From an uncultured Lachnospiraceae bacterium (GTDB lineage: Bacteria; Bacillota; Clostridia; Lachnospirales; Lachnospiraceae), in the NCBI GenBank assembly GCA_934402515.1, contig CAKRTZ010000001.1, positions 45,657 to 109,656 of the forward strand: 64,000 nt of DNA, written 5' to 3'. Below are positions 1-7,783 of this stretch, in pieces. The position numbers were made by a program, and so were the translations under genes. How positions within the stretch are numbered: position 1 is the stretch's first letter; every line of letters begins with the position of its first letter. Below the pieces are notes generated by a model. That model did not search any database and had not been told where the DNA came from. It saw only the letters and a program-made list of their open reading frames with translations.

Positions 1-958
1 TCTGCTGGTCAATCATATCCGTATACTGATAAAGCATGCAGAAATACCGTCCCTGTGCCAGCTTTTCCTCCATCTGGGTACGGGTGTCCACAAAAATATC
101 GTTTGCCAGGTAACCTTCTGTTCCCAGTTCCCGGAACATATTGAGCCAGGATAAATACTCAGGATCGGTCTGTCTGTCATAATATTTACCGTTCTTTTCC
201 CAGGGAATTGCCAGAAAGTTCATCAGATAAGCGTCAAAAGACACACATCCTTCGTTGGTGAATACCTGGGAGCCGATGGGAATCAACGGTTCTCCGTCCA
301 CCTCCGGGAATAATCTGGCAGCATCCCTTACTGCCTGTGCAAATCCCTCCTGGGTGGTCATGTCCGGCTCTCCCAGTGCTTCATAAATATCTTTCCGTAC
401 CAGAAAGGTCTGGTTTGAGGCAATATCGTCATGTTCTTCCACATCCTTCGGGGTGGTGAAGGAATTGGGGTAGCAGTAAACATTGCCGTCATCCTGGGTA
501 TACCAGCGGACGGCATCCTCGTCTGTCACTTCATAAAAATACGTATCGTACTGGTCTGCCAGTTCGTTTAAAGCATAGACCATATCCTTCTGGATCATCT
601 CATTGACGGCACCCTCCCACCAGCCGAGAGTGATTAAATCCGGCAGGGTGTCGGATGCCATGAGGGCATTTAATTTTTCCGTGGCATTACCGATGGGCGT
701 GATAAAATTCACCGACACTCCCGTCTCCTCGGTAATGGTGTCAGAAACCACATTGCCGCCCCAGGGCGTAGCATACCAGGAATAGTTGATGTACCAGTCT
801 AAAGTAACCGGCTCCTTCTCCTGTGCCAGTCGCTGCCAGGCAGGAGCAGATTCATCCAAAGCTGCCACTTCCTCGTTCTCCTTGCCGCAGCCAATACAGA
901 CTGTTGCCAATCCCCAAATCAGTAAAAGAGTTTTTATGTTTCTTCCGCACTTTTTCAT
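1..958 (-). CDS. Extracellular solute-binding lipoprotein, sugar ABC type (3' end outside window)
   Basis: The reading frame is open from an ATG at 958 to the left window edge, giving at least 319 residues with the C-terminus missing. An AGGG ribosome-binding site lies 6-9 bases upstream. The N-terminus (MKKCGRN, then a hydrophobic run ending in CIGCGKE at residues 21-27) looks like a lipoprotein signal with Cys24 as the lipidated residue, although the lipobox is not canonical (C-I-G-C). The mature part has features of the large sugar-binding proteins (SBP_bac_1): a WYINYSW segment, TITEETGV and a Trp-rich ligand region. It would capture a sugar outside the membrane and hand it to a permease pair. 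It follows a terminator after the malG-like gene, so it is probably its own unit or the first gene of another transporter to the left. The substrate is unknown. Confidence 0.75.
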   Translation of the reverse strand, partial: MKKCGRNIKTLLLIWGLATVCIGCGKENEEVAALDESAPAWQRLAQEKEPVTLDWYINYSWYATPWGGNVVSDTITEETGVSVNFITPIGNATEKLNALMASDTLPDLITLGWWEGAVNEMIQKDMVYALNELADQYDTYFYEVTDEDAVRWYTQDDGNVYCYPNSFTTPKDVEEHDDIASNQTFLVRKDIYEALGEPDMTTQEGFAQAVRDAARLFPEVDGEPLIPIGSQVFTNEGCVSFDAYLMNFLAIPWEKNGKYYDRQTDPEYLSWLNMFRELGTEGYLANDIFVDTRTQMEEKLAQGRYFCMLYQYTDMIDQQ

Positions 959-983
959 CTTTATCCCTGTGTCCTTCTATCAT

Positions 984-1002
984 CCATTAAAACGTTTCTC
1001 AT
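984..1002 (-). promoter_or_regulatory. LacI-type operator-like palindrome upstream of the truncated binding protein
   Basis: The sequence TTAAAACGTTTCTCA around 987-1001 is centred on AAACGTTT. That is the AT-flanked central CG palindrome common to operators of LacI/GalR-family sugar regulators. It lies about 30-45 bases upstream of the start at 958. No regulator gene is in the window, so the assignment is by sequence resemblance only. Confidence 0.3.
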
Positions 1003-1029
1003 AATTAATTTTAGTTTATCACAACCTTA

Positions 1030-1090
1030 TTAAAAAAACAACAAAACGACCCTACGCCTCTCCCCCTATGAGCTGCGTAAAGTCGTTTCG
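1030..1090 (-). terminator. Rho-independent terminator after the sugar permease operon
   Basis: AACGAC (1045-1050) pairs with GTCGTT (1082-1087), and TACGC pairs with GCGTA inside it, around a two-base internal loop. On the minus strand the stem is followed by a T-rich run at 1031-1040. It sits between the end of the malG-like gene (1135) and the start of the next binding protein (958). Confidence 0.7.
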
Positions 1091-1134
1091 TTAGGTAATA
1101 GGATAAATGAAAAAGAAAAATGTATTAGCGGCTT

Positions 1135-1971
1135 TTACTCTTTTACGGCACCTGCAGAAATACTGCTGATGATATATTTAGAGAAAAATGCAAATACCAG
1201 AAGAATAGGAATAACGGAAATCGCAACCGCCAGATAAATTGCTCCCTGGTTGGAGTTTAAATCCGTGGATGCTTTTAAGGTCGCCATCATAACCGGTAAG
1301 GTAAATTTTTCATTTTTGTTCAAAATGATCATTGGTAACAGGTAGGAGTTCCAGTTTCCAATAAATCCCATGATTGCCATGGTTGCGATACCGGGGGACA
1401 TAATGGGCAGTGCAATCTTATGGAACGCATATAACTCTCTTGCTCCATCAATACGTGCTGCCTCAATCAATGAAGGCGGCATTACAGACTGTACATACTG
1501 ACGAAGGAAAAATACGGTACCAGGTGCTGCAATTGCAGGCACAATCAGAGGTATGTAAGAGTTTACCAGATGCAGTCTCGTACACAGGTTGTAGAAACCA
1601 ATCAGGCTCAGCTGTCCGGGAATCATCATAAAGATCAGAATCGTCATAAATAACACTTTATTTCCCTTAAATTTGTACATTGCCATACCATAAGCAGTCA
1701 GTGCAGAGAAATAAGCACCCAGAATGGTGGCAGGTACTGCTACAAGAATACTGTTCCACATACCCTTGAACAGATTAAAATATTGGAATACCAGATCCCA
1801 GTTTTCCTTCAGGTGTGTACTGGGAATCAAAGTAAAGGAACGGACGATTTCAGTTCCGCTTCTGGTAGCGTTGACCATCATCAGCAGGAACGGGAACATA
1901 CATGCAGCTCCAAGAAGAATCAAAAGGAGGTACAAAATGGTTTTCTTAATTTTATATCCGACCGTATACAT
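1135..1971 (-). CDS. Carbohydrate ABC transporter permease, MalG type
   Basis: This 278-residue inner-membrane protein has six predicted hydrophobic segments, beginning with one at about residues 12-34. The EAA loop typical of binding-protein-dependent permeases reads EAARIDGARELYAFHKIALP at about residues 165-185. The family works as a heterodimer with a MalF-type partner, moving sugar through the membrane on ATP hydrolysis. The start at 1971 has an AGGAGG ribosome-binding site that overlaps the last codons of the upstream malF-like gene, which points to coupled translation. There is no ATPase gene in this operon. A shared MsmK-type ATPase elsewhere is the usual solution in this group, and that is inferred. 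Confidence 0.9.
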   Translation of the reverse strand: MYTVGYKIKKTILYLLLILLGAACMFPFLLMMVNATRSGTEIVRSFTLIPSTHLKENWDLVFQYFNLFKGMWNSILVAVPATILGAYFSALTAYGMAMYKFKGNKVLFMTILIFMMIPGQLSLIGFYNLCTRLHLVNSYIPLIVPAIAAPGTVFFLRQYVQSVMPPSLIEAARIDGARELYAFHKIALPIMSPGIATMAIMGFIGNWNSYLLPMIILNKNEKFTLPVMMATLKASTDLNSNQGAIYLAVAISVIPILLVFAFFSKYIISSISAGAVKE

Positions 1972-1974
1972 TTT

Positions 1975-2928
1975 TTAGTCCTCCTTCCTGTTAAATACTT
2001 TCAACTGTACTAAAGATACCAGCATCGTGATTAAGAACAGTGCATAAGCAATAGCAGATGCATAGCCGGTCTGTGTGGTTCCTGTTGTAAATCCGAATTT
2101 ATACAAATACATAACTACAGTCTGCAAAGAATTGTAGGATGCAGAAGAAGTGCTGCTCATTAAGAAGGGCAGATCAAACAACTGTAAACCACCGATGAGG
2201 GAAGTAATTGCCACATACAGCATAATAGGCTTCAATAAAGGTAAGGTAATCTTACCAAATACGGTCCAACGACCTGCACCGTCTATGGCTGCTGCCTCAA
2301 AATAATCTTTGGAAATACCCTGTACACCAGCCATCAGCATGATAAAGGAATTTCCGAACCACATCCATGCCTGGATAACCGCGATGGTGTTCCCTGCAGT
2401 GGAGGGATTTCCCAACCAGTCCACCGGATTGTAGCTGGCACCGAATGCTTTATAAATACCGTTAATAATCTGGTTAAAGGTTCCGTATCTCCAATCTAGT
2501 AAAGTCTGGAACAGGAAGGCTACGGAGGTTGCTGCGATCAGGTTCGGCAGATAATAAACCACACGGAAAATGCCTAAACCACGCATTTTATATTTAATAT
2601 CACTGAACACAATGGTCAGTAAAAAGGCTAATCCTAACTGAAGTACGATATTGACTGACCAGATTCGTACGGTGTTCCAGAGTGCTCTCCAGAAGAATTT
2701 GTCGGTAAAGACACGTTTATAGTTAGCAAACCATATAAAATGTGTATCACCTACACCGGCGAGTTTGGCGTCTGTAAAACTGAAATATAACGTTCTGAAA
2801 ACGGGGTAAACACTAAAAATCAAAAATACAATGACGAAGGGAGCCACAAACACATAACCCATGTGGTCATACGTCTTTAATTTACTTTGTTTCTGCTTTG
2901 TTGCAGGGGTTTTTTCCTTCTTTTCCAT
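1975..2928 (-). CDS. Carbohydrate ABC transporter permease, MalF type
   Basis: This 317-residue membrane protein has a short basic, Lys-rich cytoplasmic N-terminus (MEKKEKTPATKQKQ) and then about six hydrophobic segments. The conserved EAA loop, EAAAIDGAGRWTVFGKITLP, lies near residues 210-230. It is the partner of the MalG-type permease three bases downstream. A ribosome-binding site (GGAG) lies upstream of the ATG. The binding-protein gene precedes it, separated by 83 bases that contain a stable hairpin, as is common where much more binding protein than permease is made. Confidence 0.9.
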   Translation of the reverse strand: MEKKEKTPATKQKQSKLKTYDHMGYVFVAPFVIVFLIFSVYPVFRTLYFSFTDAKLAGVGDTHFIWFANYKRVFTDKFFWRALWNTVRIWSVNIVLQLGLAFLLTIVFSDIKYKMRGLGIFRVVYYLPNLIAATSVAFLFQTLLDWRYGTFNQIINGIYKAFGASYNPVDWLGNPSTAGNTIAVIQAWMWFGNSFIMLMAGVQGISKDYFEAAAIDGAGRWTVFGKITLPLLKPIMLYVAITSLIGGLQLFDLPFLMSSTSSASYNSLQTVVMYLYKFGFTTGTTQTGYASAIAYALFLITMLVSLVQLKVFNRKED

Positions 2929-2952
2929 ATTCCTTGCTCCGCTTGAAATTTT

Positions 2953-2981
2953 TACGGGCTGCCCTGCTAAGAGCAGCCCGC
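2953..2981 (-). terminator. Intercistronic hairpin between binding protein and permeases
   Basis: CGGGCTGC (2955-2962) and GCAGCCCG (2973-2980) form a perfect 8-bp GC-rich stem with a 10-base loop. No strong T-run follows on the minus strand. It is therefore more likely an mRNA-stabilising or partial-attenuation hairpin than a full terminator. Confidence 0.55.
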
Positions 2982-3011
2982 ATATTTTAATGGGTTTATA
3001 AGAATTGTTAC

Positions 3012-4460
3012 TTATCTCTCGATTGTAAGTTCAGGATAGGTAGACTGAACAGTATCATAGAACTCATTGATTGCATCTTCTTTAGACTTCTCACCGGTCT
3101 TAACAGCAGAGATTGCAGCACCCCATGCATCGCCGATTACCTTGTCGTAACGAGTAACGATAGAGTAGTCAATACCCTTTGCCTGATCCAGCCAGAAGCT
3201 GTACAGTTTCTCACCACCGTAGATTGCATTCTCATCATCTTTGTGTTTCTCGATTGCAGATTTCAGAGATACGGTATCACCCTGGGAGTACTCGATCCAC
3301 CAGTCAGCGGTATCCTCGTTCAGAGTACAGAACTTAACGAACTCCCAACCAAGCTCCTGTTTCTCAGACTGAGAAGATACACCGATATATGTACCACCGG
3401 AGAATCCGTAGGAAGGTCCAGCACATACGCCCCACAGACCAGAGGTCTCGCCAACGTTATCTCTCATGGTCAGAACGCCCCATGCAGGAAGACCAAATGC
3501 GAATACAGTAGTTGTCTCATAATCAGCGGTTGCTTCTTTAAAGGAATCAGCATCCCATACGTTTACGGAATCATCTGCATAGTTCTGGATATCAGCAGTC
3601 AGGATAGGTACCTCGCCGCTCATAGCCTGATACCAAGGCGTAGACCACTGGTTTGCATAAGCAGTCAGGTCTTTCTGGTATAAGTCTACACACAGATCCA
3701 TGTAGTCATAACGAGCCTGGGATACATTTAATTTACCATCTACTACCCAAGCGCTGTCGCCGGAGAAGAAGTTTAACTCAGCATCAGAAGCGAAGATTCT
3801 GTAACCAGCATCTTTTAAGGTCTGAGCGGTCTCTAAAATGGTATCGTAATCTTTGAACAGTTTTCCAATTTCATCGGGATCATCGGTTCCGAATACTTCT
3901 TTTGCGATATCTCTTCTGTAATAGAAGCCTGCAGGAGTGATCTGATAAGAGATTGCTCTCTGGATACCATTGTCATCCTGTCCAACCTGCCATACATAGT
4001 CTACGATCTGGTCTGCATAGTCCTGTGCTCCGAAATCATCCAGGTTTGCGAAGAATCCTGCATCATAGAAATCCTGTAACATCTGAGGCTCACCTACGAT
4101 GATATCCGGCTCTTTCTCTCCTGCCATTAAAGCGGTCTGAACCTTTGTAGGATAGTTTGCAGGCTCGATAACTACGGTCTCAACTTCAACACCGGTCTGC
4201 TCCTGGAAACGATTACCAAAGTCAATCAGGTCGTTTGCCAGAGTCCATACGACTAATTTGTCACCTAAAGCGGTAAGGTCACCAGTTGCTTCTTCCTCAG
4301 CGCCATCGGTGGTTGTCTCTGCACTGCTCTCAGCTGCAGTTGTTTCGGTCTTGCTCTCTGTGGTTGCTGCAGGAGCGGAACTATCAGAAGATCCACATGC
4401 TGCCATGGAAGCTGCCATTACTCCAACCAGTGCCAGAGCCATCACTTTTTTGAATTTCAT
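3012..4460 (-). CDS. Sugar-binding lipoprotein of the ABC transporter
   Basis: This 482-residue protein has a lipoprotein signal peptide: a basic start (MKFKKV), a hydrophobic core, and the lipobox MAAC with Cys22 followed by GSSDSS. A Ser/Thr/Glu-rich linker covers roughly residues 25-65 before the SBP_bac_1 fold begins (LVVWTLANDLIDFGNRFQEQTG). The family binds oligosaccharides outside the membrane. The gene starts the transporter operon, with AAGGAGGAT just upstream and its own promoter. The GH94 phosphorylases directly upstream suggest a beta-glucan oligosaccharide as ligand. That is inference from context. Confidence 0.9.
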   Translation of the reverse strand: MKFKKVMALALVGVMAASMAACGSSDSSAPAATTESKTETTAAESSAETTTDGAEEEATGDLTALGDKLVVWTLANDLIDFGNRFQEQTGVEVETVVIEPANYPTKVQTALMAGEKEPDIIVGEPQMLQDFYDAGFFANLDDFGAQDYADQIVDYVWQVGQDDNGIQRAISYQITPAGFYYRRDIAKEVFGTDDPDEIGKLFKDYDTILETAQTLKDAGYRIFASDAELNFFSGDSAWVVDGKLNVSQARYDYMDLCVDLYQKDLTAYANQWSTPWYQAMSGEVPILTADIQNYADDSVNVWDADSFKEATADYETTTVFAFGLPAWGVLTMRDNVGETSGLWGVCAGPSYGFSGGTYIGVSSQSEKQELGWEFVKFCTLNEDTADWWIEYSQGDTVSLKSAIEKHKDDENAIYGGEKLYSFWLDQAKGIDYSIVTRYDKVIGDAWGAAISAVKTGEKSKEDAINEFYDTVQSTYPELTIER

Positions 4461-4552
4461 ACTAATCCTCCTTGTTTTTTGAAAGAAAATACGATTGTCT
4501 CTTTCTGCTTTTCTTCCTTTTCTGTTTCAACATCTCTCTTGTTGATAATGCT

Positions 4553-4610
4553 ATTATACGAAAGGTTCCTTTTCGTTAAAATGTCTCTAATTTTAGAAAG
4601 GTTTCCTTTT
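4553..4610 (-). promoter_or_regulatory. Promoter and repeated operator-like motif upstream of the sugar-binding protein
   Basis: On the minus strand a perfect TATAAT (4553-4558) has a weak -35 (TTTTAA, 4576-4581) at 17 bp. The motif GAAAGGTTCCTTTT (4560-4573) fills the spacer. A near copy, GAAAGGTTTCCTTTT (4596-4610), lies 36 bp upstream. Each copy is itself an imperfect palindrome, so the pair looks like a tandem binding site for a local repressor. Confidence 0.55.
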
Positions 4611-4660
4611 TTTAGTAGCAGATTGTTACAATGGTGTGGGGCTGTACAATTCTCCAGAGA

Positions 4661-7600
4661 TCAACCCAGGGTGATCTCAATGCTGTCTACTTTTCCATTC
4701 CGAATATCCTGAGCCATCTTGCCAGTGATTCGATGATCGGTCACTTCTGCTTTTCCACCGTTCTTAAAAGCGATGCGTACCTTTTTGCACTCATACTGGC
4801 CGGGGATGTAATCCTTCTTCTGTTCCAGATGATAAATCACTCTGGTGGTTCCAAGAAGAGTTGCCTCCACGGTCTGATCCTCACCGATCAGATATGCAGG
4901 GATTGCAGGCTGAGGAGTAAAGGTCAGCTCTCCTTCTTTCATGGAGAAAGGTGCTGCACCGAACATCATCAGCTTCCACATGCTGATAAACTCAATCGTA
5001 GAACCGCTCAGTCTTGCCACAAAACCTTTTCCGTGAATTTTACTGTTCGGATTTGCAGAACTTGCCAGGAAAGAAGAATTTTCCAGGATACTTCTTCCAT
5101 AAACTTCGGGATCCATAAAGGGCACTGCTGCCTTTGCAAAATCAGTAAAGAATTCTTCATACATACCGCTGCGCAGTACTTCCAACAGATATTTGTACTC
5201 CATGTGCAGCCAGATGGATTCATTTTCCAGCCATCCCGGTGTAAATGCCTTTGCACGACCCAGCTCATAGGAAGCTTTATCCAGAGAATTATTTACCTTA
5301 TACATCTGAAGTTTGCGGTCATATAATCCACTGCCTTTTACCCGGTCATAGCAGGCCTTTTTCTCTTCTTTTGTAAGATCCAGTTTTAAATAGCGGACGG
5401 TTCCTTCAAGGAAATCCGGTACCTTACGCACCTGGAAACCGGTGGGAAGAATCCCACTCTCCTGCTTCTTATAGCCGGTGGCCTCATAGGTGAAATAGGT
5501 CGGGCTTACGCCGCCATTGATTCGATGTGCCTTTTCAATGCCCTTCTTCACAGTAGCTGCAAACTCTTCCAGGATTTCCACGATCCGGCTGCTCTCATAG
5601 ACCTTACATCTTCCGGATACGCCATCGTACACTTTTCCGCGGTACACTTCCTTGGCATCGTTGATCTTATCCCAGAAAGAGAACACTTCCTCATCCTTGT
5701 CAATATGATCCTTTTCAATGCGGTTGATTAACTGCAGTTCCTCCAGGAAATTAGCCAGTTCTACAAACAAATCGATTCTTCCGGGATATTTCTTCATAGC
5801 ACTGATGGTATACTCCAGCATACGCTCCAGTTCATAGGTCTCTGCCATAGAAGATCCGAACACACCCGGCATACCGTTTAACGCATCATACCAGCCGGGT
5901 TTTCCACCTTCCATCTCCACGCCCATGCCATAGGCATCCAGCGTAGCAAATTTCACTGCACAGAGAAGAATCAGTTTTTCTAATAATGTGCTCTTTAACA
6001 CTTCGCCCTTGCCAAATTCGGTGCGTACCAGTTTTTCTTTTGTGTTACGGCGGGTCTCCTCCGCAATGGCATAGTACTGACGAAGTCCTTTCGGAGTTTC
6101 TGCGTAACGTCTTGCCCGGTCATTGATACCAGCCTGGGACAGGAACCACACATAATCATTCTCGTATAAAAGGTCTTTCTCCTTTTCCGGGAATACCTCC
6201 AGATAATCTTTGATCAGATCCAGGTTGTAGGTCCAGTGGTCAGACCAATAGCCTTCCTTAAAGTCAGCATTTAATGTCTTCTGAGAGAAATCCAGGAGCT
6301 GATAAAACAGGCTTTCCTGCCATCCCTTCGGATAGGTATCGTCCAGTTTCTCATAGAGTTGGCCGGGAGTAAAAGGTGTTGTCACGAAATCGTACAGTTC
6401 CATTGCATCTGCTTCCTGCAACAGTTTTTTCGCTGCGGCCTGCTCCATCTGGTAGGTAATTTTTTCGATTCCCAGAGGATTATAGCCGTCCAGCTGAATC
6501 AGGCTGTAGAAGGTGTGAATGTTCTCTGTTCCCACAAAAGGGGCGAAAAATACATCACAACGTCTGTTCTGGTTTACATCCCGGAAGTTTCCATTACCCT
6601 GGGAATAAAACTCCGGTGCCACAAAATAGTCGTTATAATCTCTTTCCAGATCTCCGTGTTTTCTGGAATACAAGTAAAAGATCTTATTATTTCCAAGTTT
6701 CATGGGCAGTCCGCCACGTAACACGTTGTCCATGTAGGTATAACTGCAATAATCATCAAAATTGGTATTACCGGTCTTGGTGGCAATTCCTTTACAAAGT
6801 TCCTCCGTAAGTACGGTAGCTTCCTGAGCCTTTGCACGGAAGAATGCAGCATTTCTGGGCTCTTCAAAGAACTTCATCAGCAGTTCCTGGTTTTCCACCT
6901 GTCCGATCATTTCATAGATGGTGACAGATTCTCCTGCCTGCAGGGTCTTCTTCAAGCCAAAGAATGCACAGGGAAGAAGGTTGGTATGCATCTGCTCCAG
7001 TGCAAGCACTCCATCCAGTCCTTCTTTTTCAAAGTTGATGGCTCTTCCCAAAGAATCGTCATAGGCAAAAATCACTTCCGGATCCACGATGGAGACCAGC
7101 TTGGTTCCGTCCTCCAGACATCCGTATGCAAAGTTTCCTCCCAGCACTTCCTGTACGGATGCAGAATCTGCCATGCTGGCCCTTACCCGGTAGTAGGGAA
7201 CTCCTGCCTCGGTATCCTCCACCTGCATCCAGGCTTTGGAGGTCTGCCCCATATTCTTCATGCTGCCAAGATCTACGCCGTAAGGAATTACCGCCGGCAT
7301 ACCATCCAGCACCTCAATGTCCTTTGTCTCTTTGCTGTGGTTTGTGATTGTCACGCAGCGTACCAGTGCACCCAATCTCTCTGAGGGAAGTGTGTAATAC
7401 TGTACCTTTGTGGTCAGACCGGTGGTGTCATTCACTTCTTCGATATGAAGCTCATTCATATCGATGCGCATCCGGTGTTCAATTTCCGCATCGGAAAAGC
7501 TTTCCGCCACCTGTCCGTTTAAACGGATAAAAGTTCTGAATCCGGTTCTTTTTACGTTCTGGTATGCCTGATGGGCGGGATAGAATTCCATAATGGAATG

Positions 7601-7765
7601 ATTCTTATCCTGTACACCGAAGCTGACAACTCCCTGTCCCCGGTTCACATAATAACACCAGATGGGAATTCCTCTCACTCCGGCAATTCCGGGAAGAAAG
7701 CTGGCAAACCCGGATTTCTTTTCATACTGCTCCATCACATAACTGTTTTGATGATCCTGCATCAT
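4661..7765 (-). CDS. GH94-family glycoside phosphorylase, 1,2-beta-oligoglucan phosphorylase-like
   Basis: This 1,034-residue cytoplasmic enzyme is of the size of the long GH94 branch that includes 1,2-beta-oligoglucan phosphorylase (SOGP). Two diagnostic blocks are visible: [13 protein letters not shown] at about residues 390-402, and [14 protein letters not shown] at about 621-634. The Asp of the second block (about D627) occupies the position of the general acid in GH94 enzymes. Such enzymes cleave beta-glucosidic bonds with phosphate, releasing a sugar 1-phosphate and saving ATP. There is no signal peptide. A GAGGG ribosome-binding site precedes two adjacent ATG codons. It sits 18 bases downstream of a second GH94 gene and upstream of a sugar importer. 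The exact linkage specificity cannot be decided by eye. Confidence 0.75.
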   Translation of the reverse strand: MMQDHQNSYVMEQYEKKSGFASFLPGIAGVRGIPIWCYYVNRGQGVVSFGVQDKNHSIMEFYPAHQAYQNVKRTGFRTFIRLNGQVAESFSDAEIEHRMRIDMNELHIEEVNDTTGLTTKVQYYTLPSERLGALVRCVTITNHSKETKDIEVLDGMPAVIPYGVDLGSMKNMGQTSKAWMQVEDTEAGVPYYRVRASMADSASVQEVLGGNFAYGCLEDGTKLVSIVDPEVIFAYDDSLGRAINFEKEGLDGVLALEQMHTNLLPCAFFGLKKTLQAGESVTIYEMIGQVENQELLMKFFEEPRNAAFFRAKAQEATVLTEELCKGIATKTGNTNFDDYCSYTYMDNVLRGGLPMKLGNNKIFYLYSRKHGDLERDYNDYFVAPEFYSQGNGNFRDVNQNRRCDVFFAPFVGTENIHTFYSLIQLDGYNPLGIEKITYQMEQAAAKKLLQEADAMELYDFVTTPFTPGQLYEKLDDTYPKGWQESLFYQLLDFSQKTLNADFKEGYWSDHWTYNLDLIKDYLEVFPEKEKDLLYENDYVWFLSQAGINDRARRYAETPKGLRQYYAIAEETRRNTKEKLVRTEFGKGEVLKSTLLEKLILLCAVKFATLDAYGMGVEMEGGKPGWYDALNGMPGVFGSSMAETYELERMLEYTISAMKKYPGRIDLFVELANFLEELQLINRIEKDHIDKDEEVFSFWDKINDAKEVYRGKVYDGVSGRCKVYESSRIVEILEEFAATVKKGIEKAHRINGGVSPTYFTYEATGYKKQESGILPTGFQVRKVPDFLEGTVRYLKLDLTKEEKKACYDRVKGSGLYDRKLQMYKVNNSLDKASYELGRAKAFTPGWLENESIWLHMEYKYLLEVLRSGMYEEFFTDFAKAAVPFMDPEVYGRSILENSSFLASSANPNSKIHGKGFVARLSGSTIEFISMWKLMMFGAAPFSMKEGELTFTPQPAIPAYLIGEDQTVEATLLGTTRVIYHLEQKKDYIPGQYECKKVRIAFKNGGKAEVTDHRITGKMAQDIRNGKVDSIEITLG

Positions 7766-7783
7766 ATTTCCCTCTCTTTTCTA

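Noticed and set aside
984..1002. Catabolite-response (CcpA cre) site
   Set aside because: The central CG palindrome is present, but the flanking TG...CA positions of cre do not align; a generic LacI-type operator is the more cautious call.
4631..5326. Plus-strand open frame of 231 codons opposite the SOGP-like gene
   Set aside because: Antisense shadow of a conserved enzyme gene; no domain or start signal recognised.
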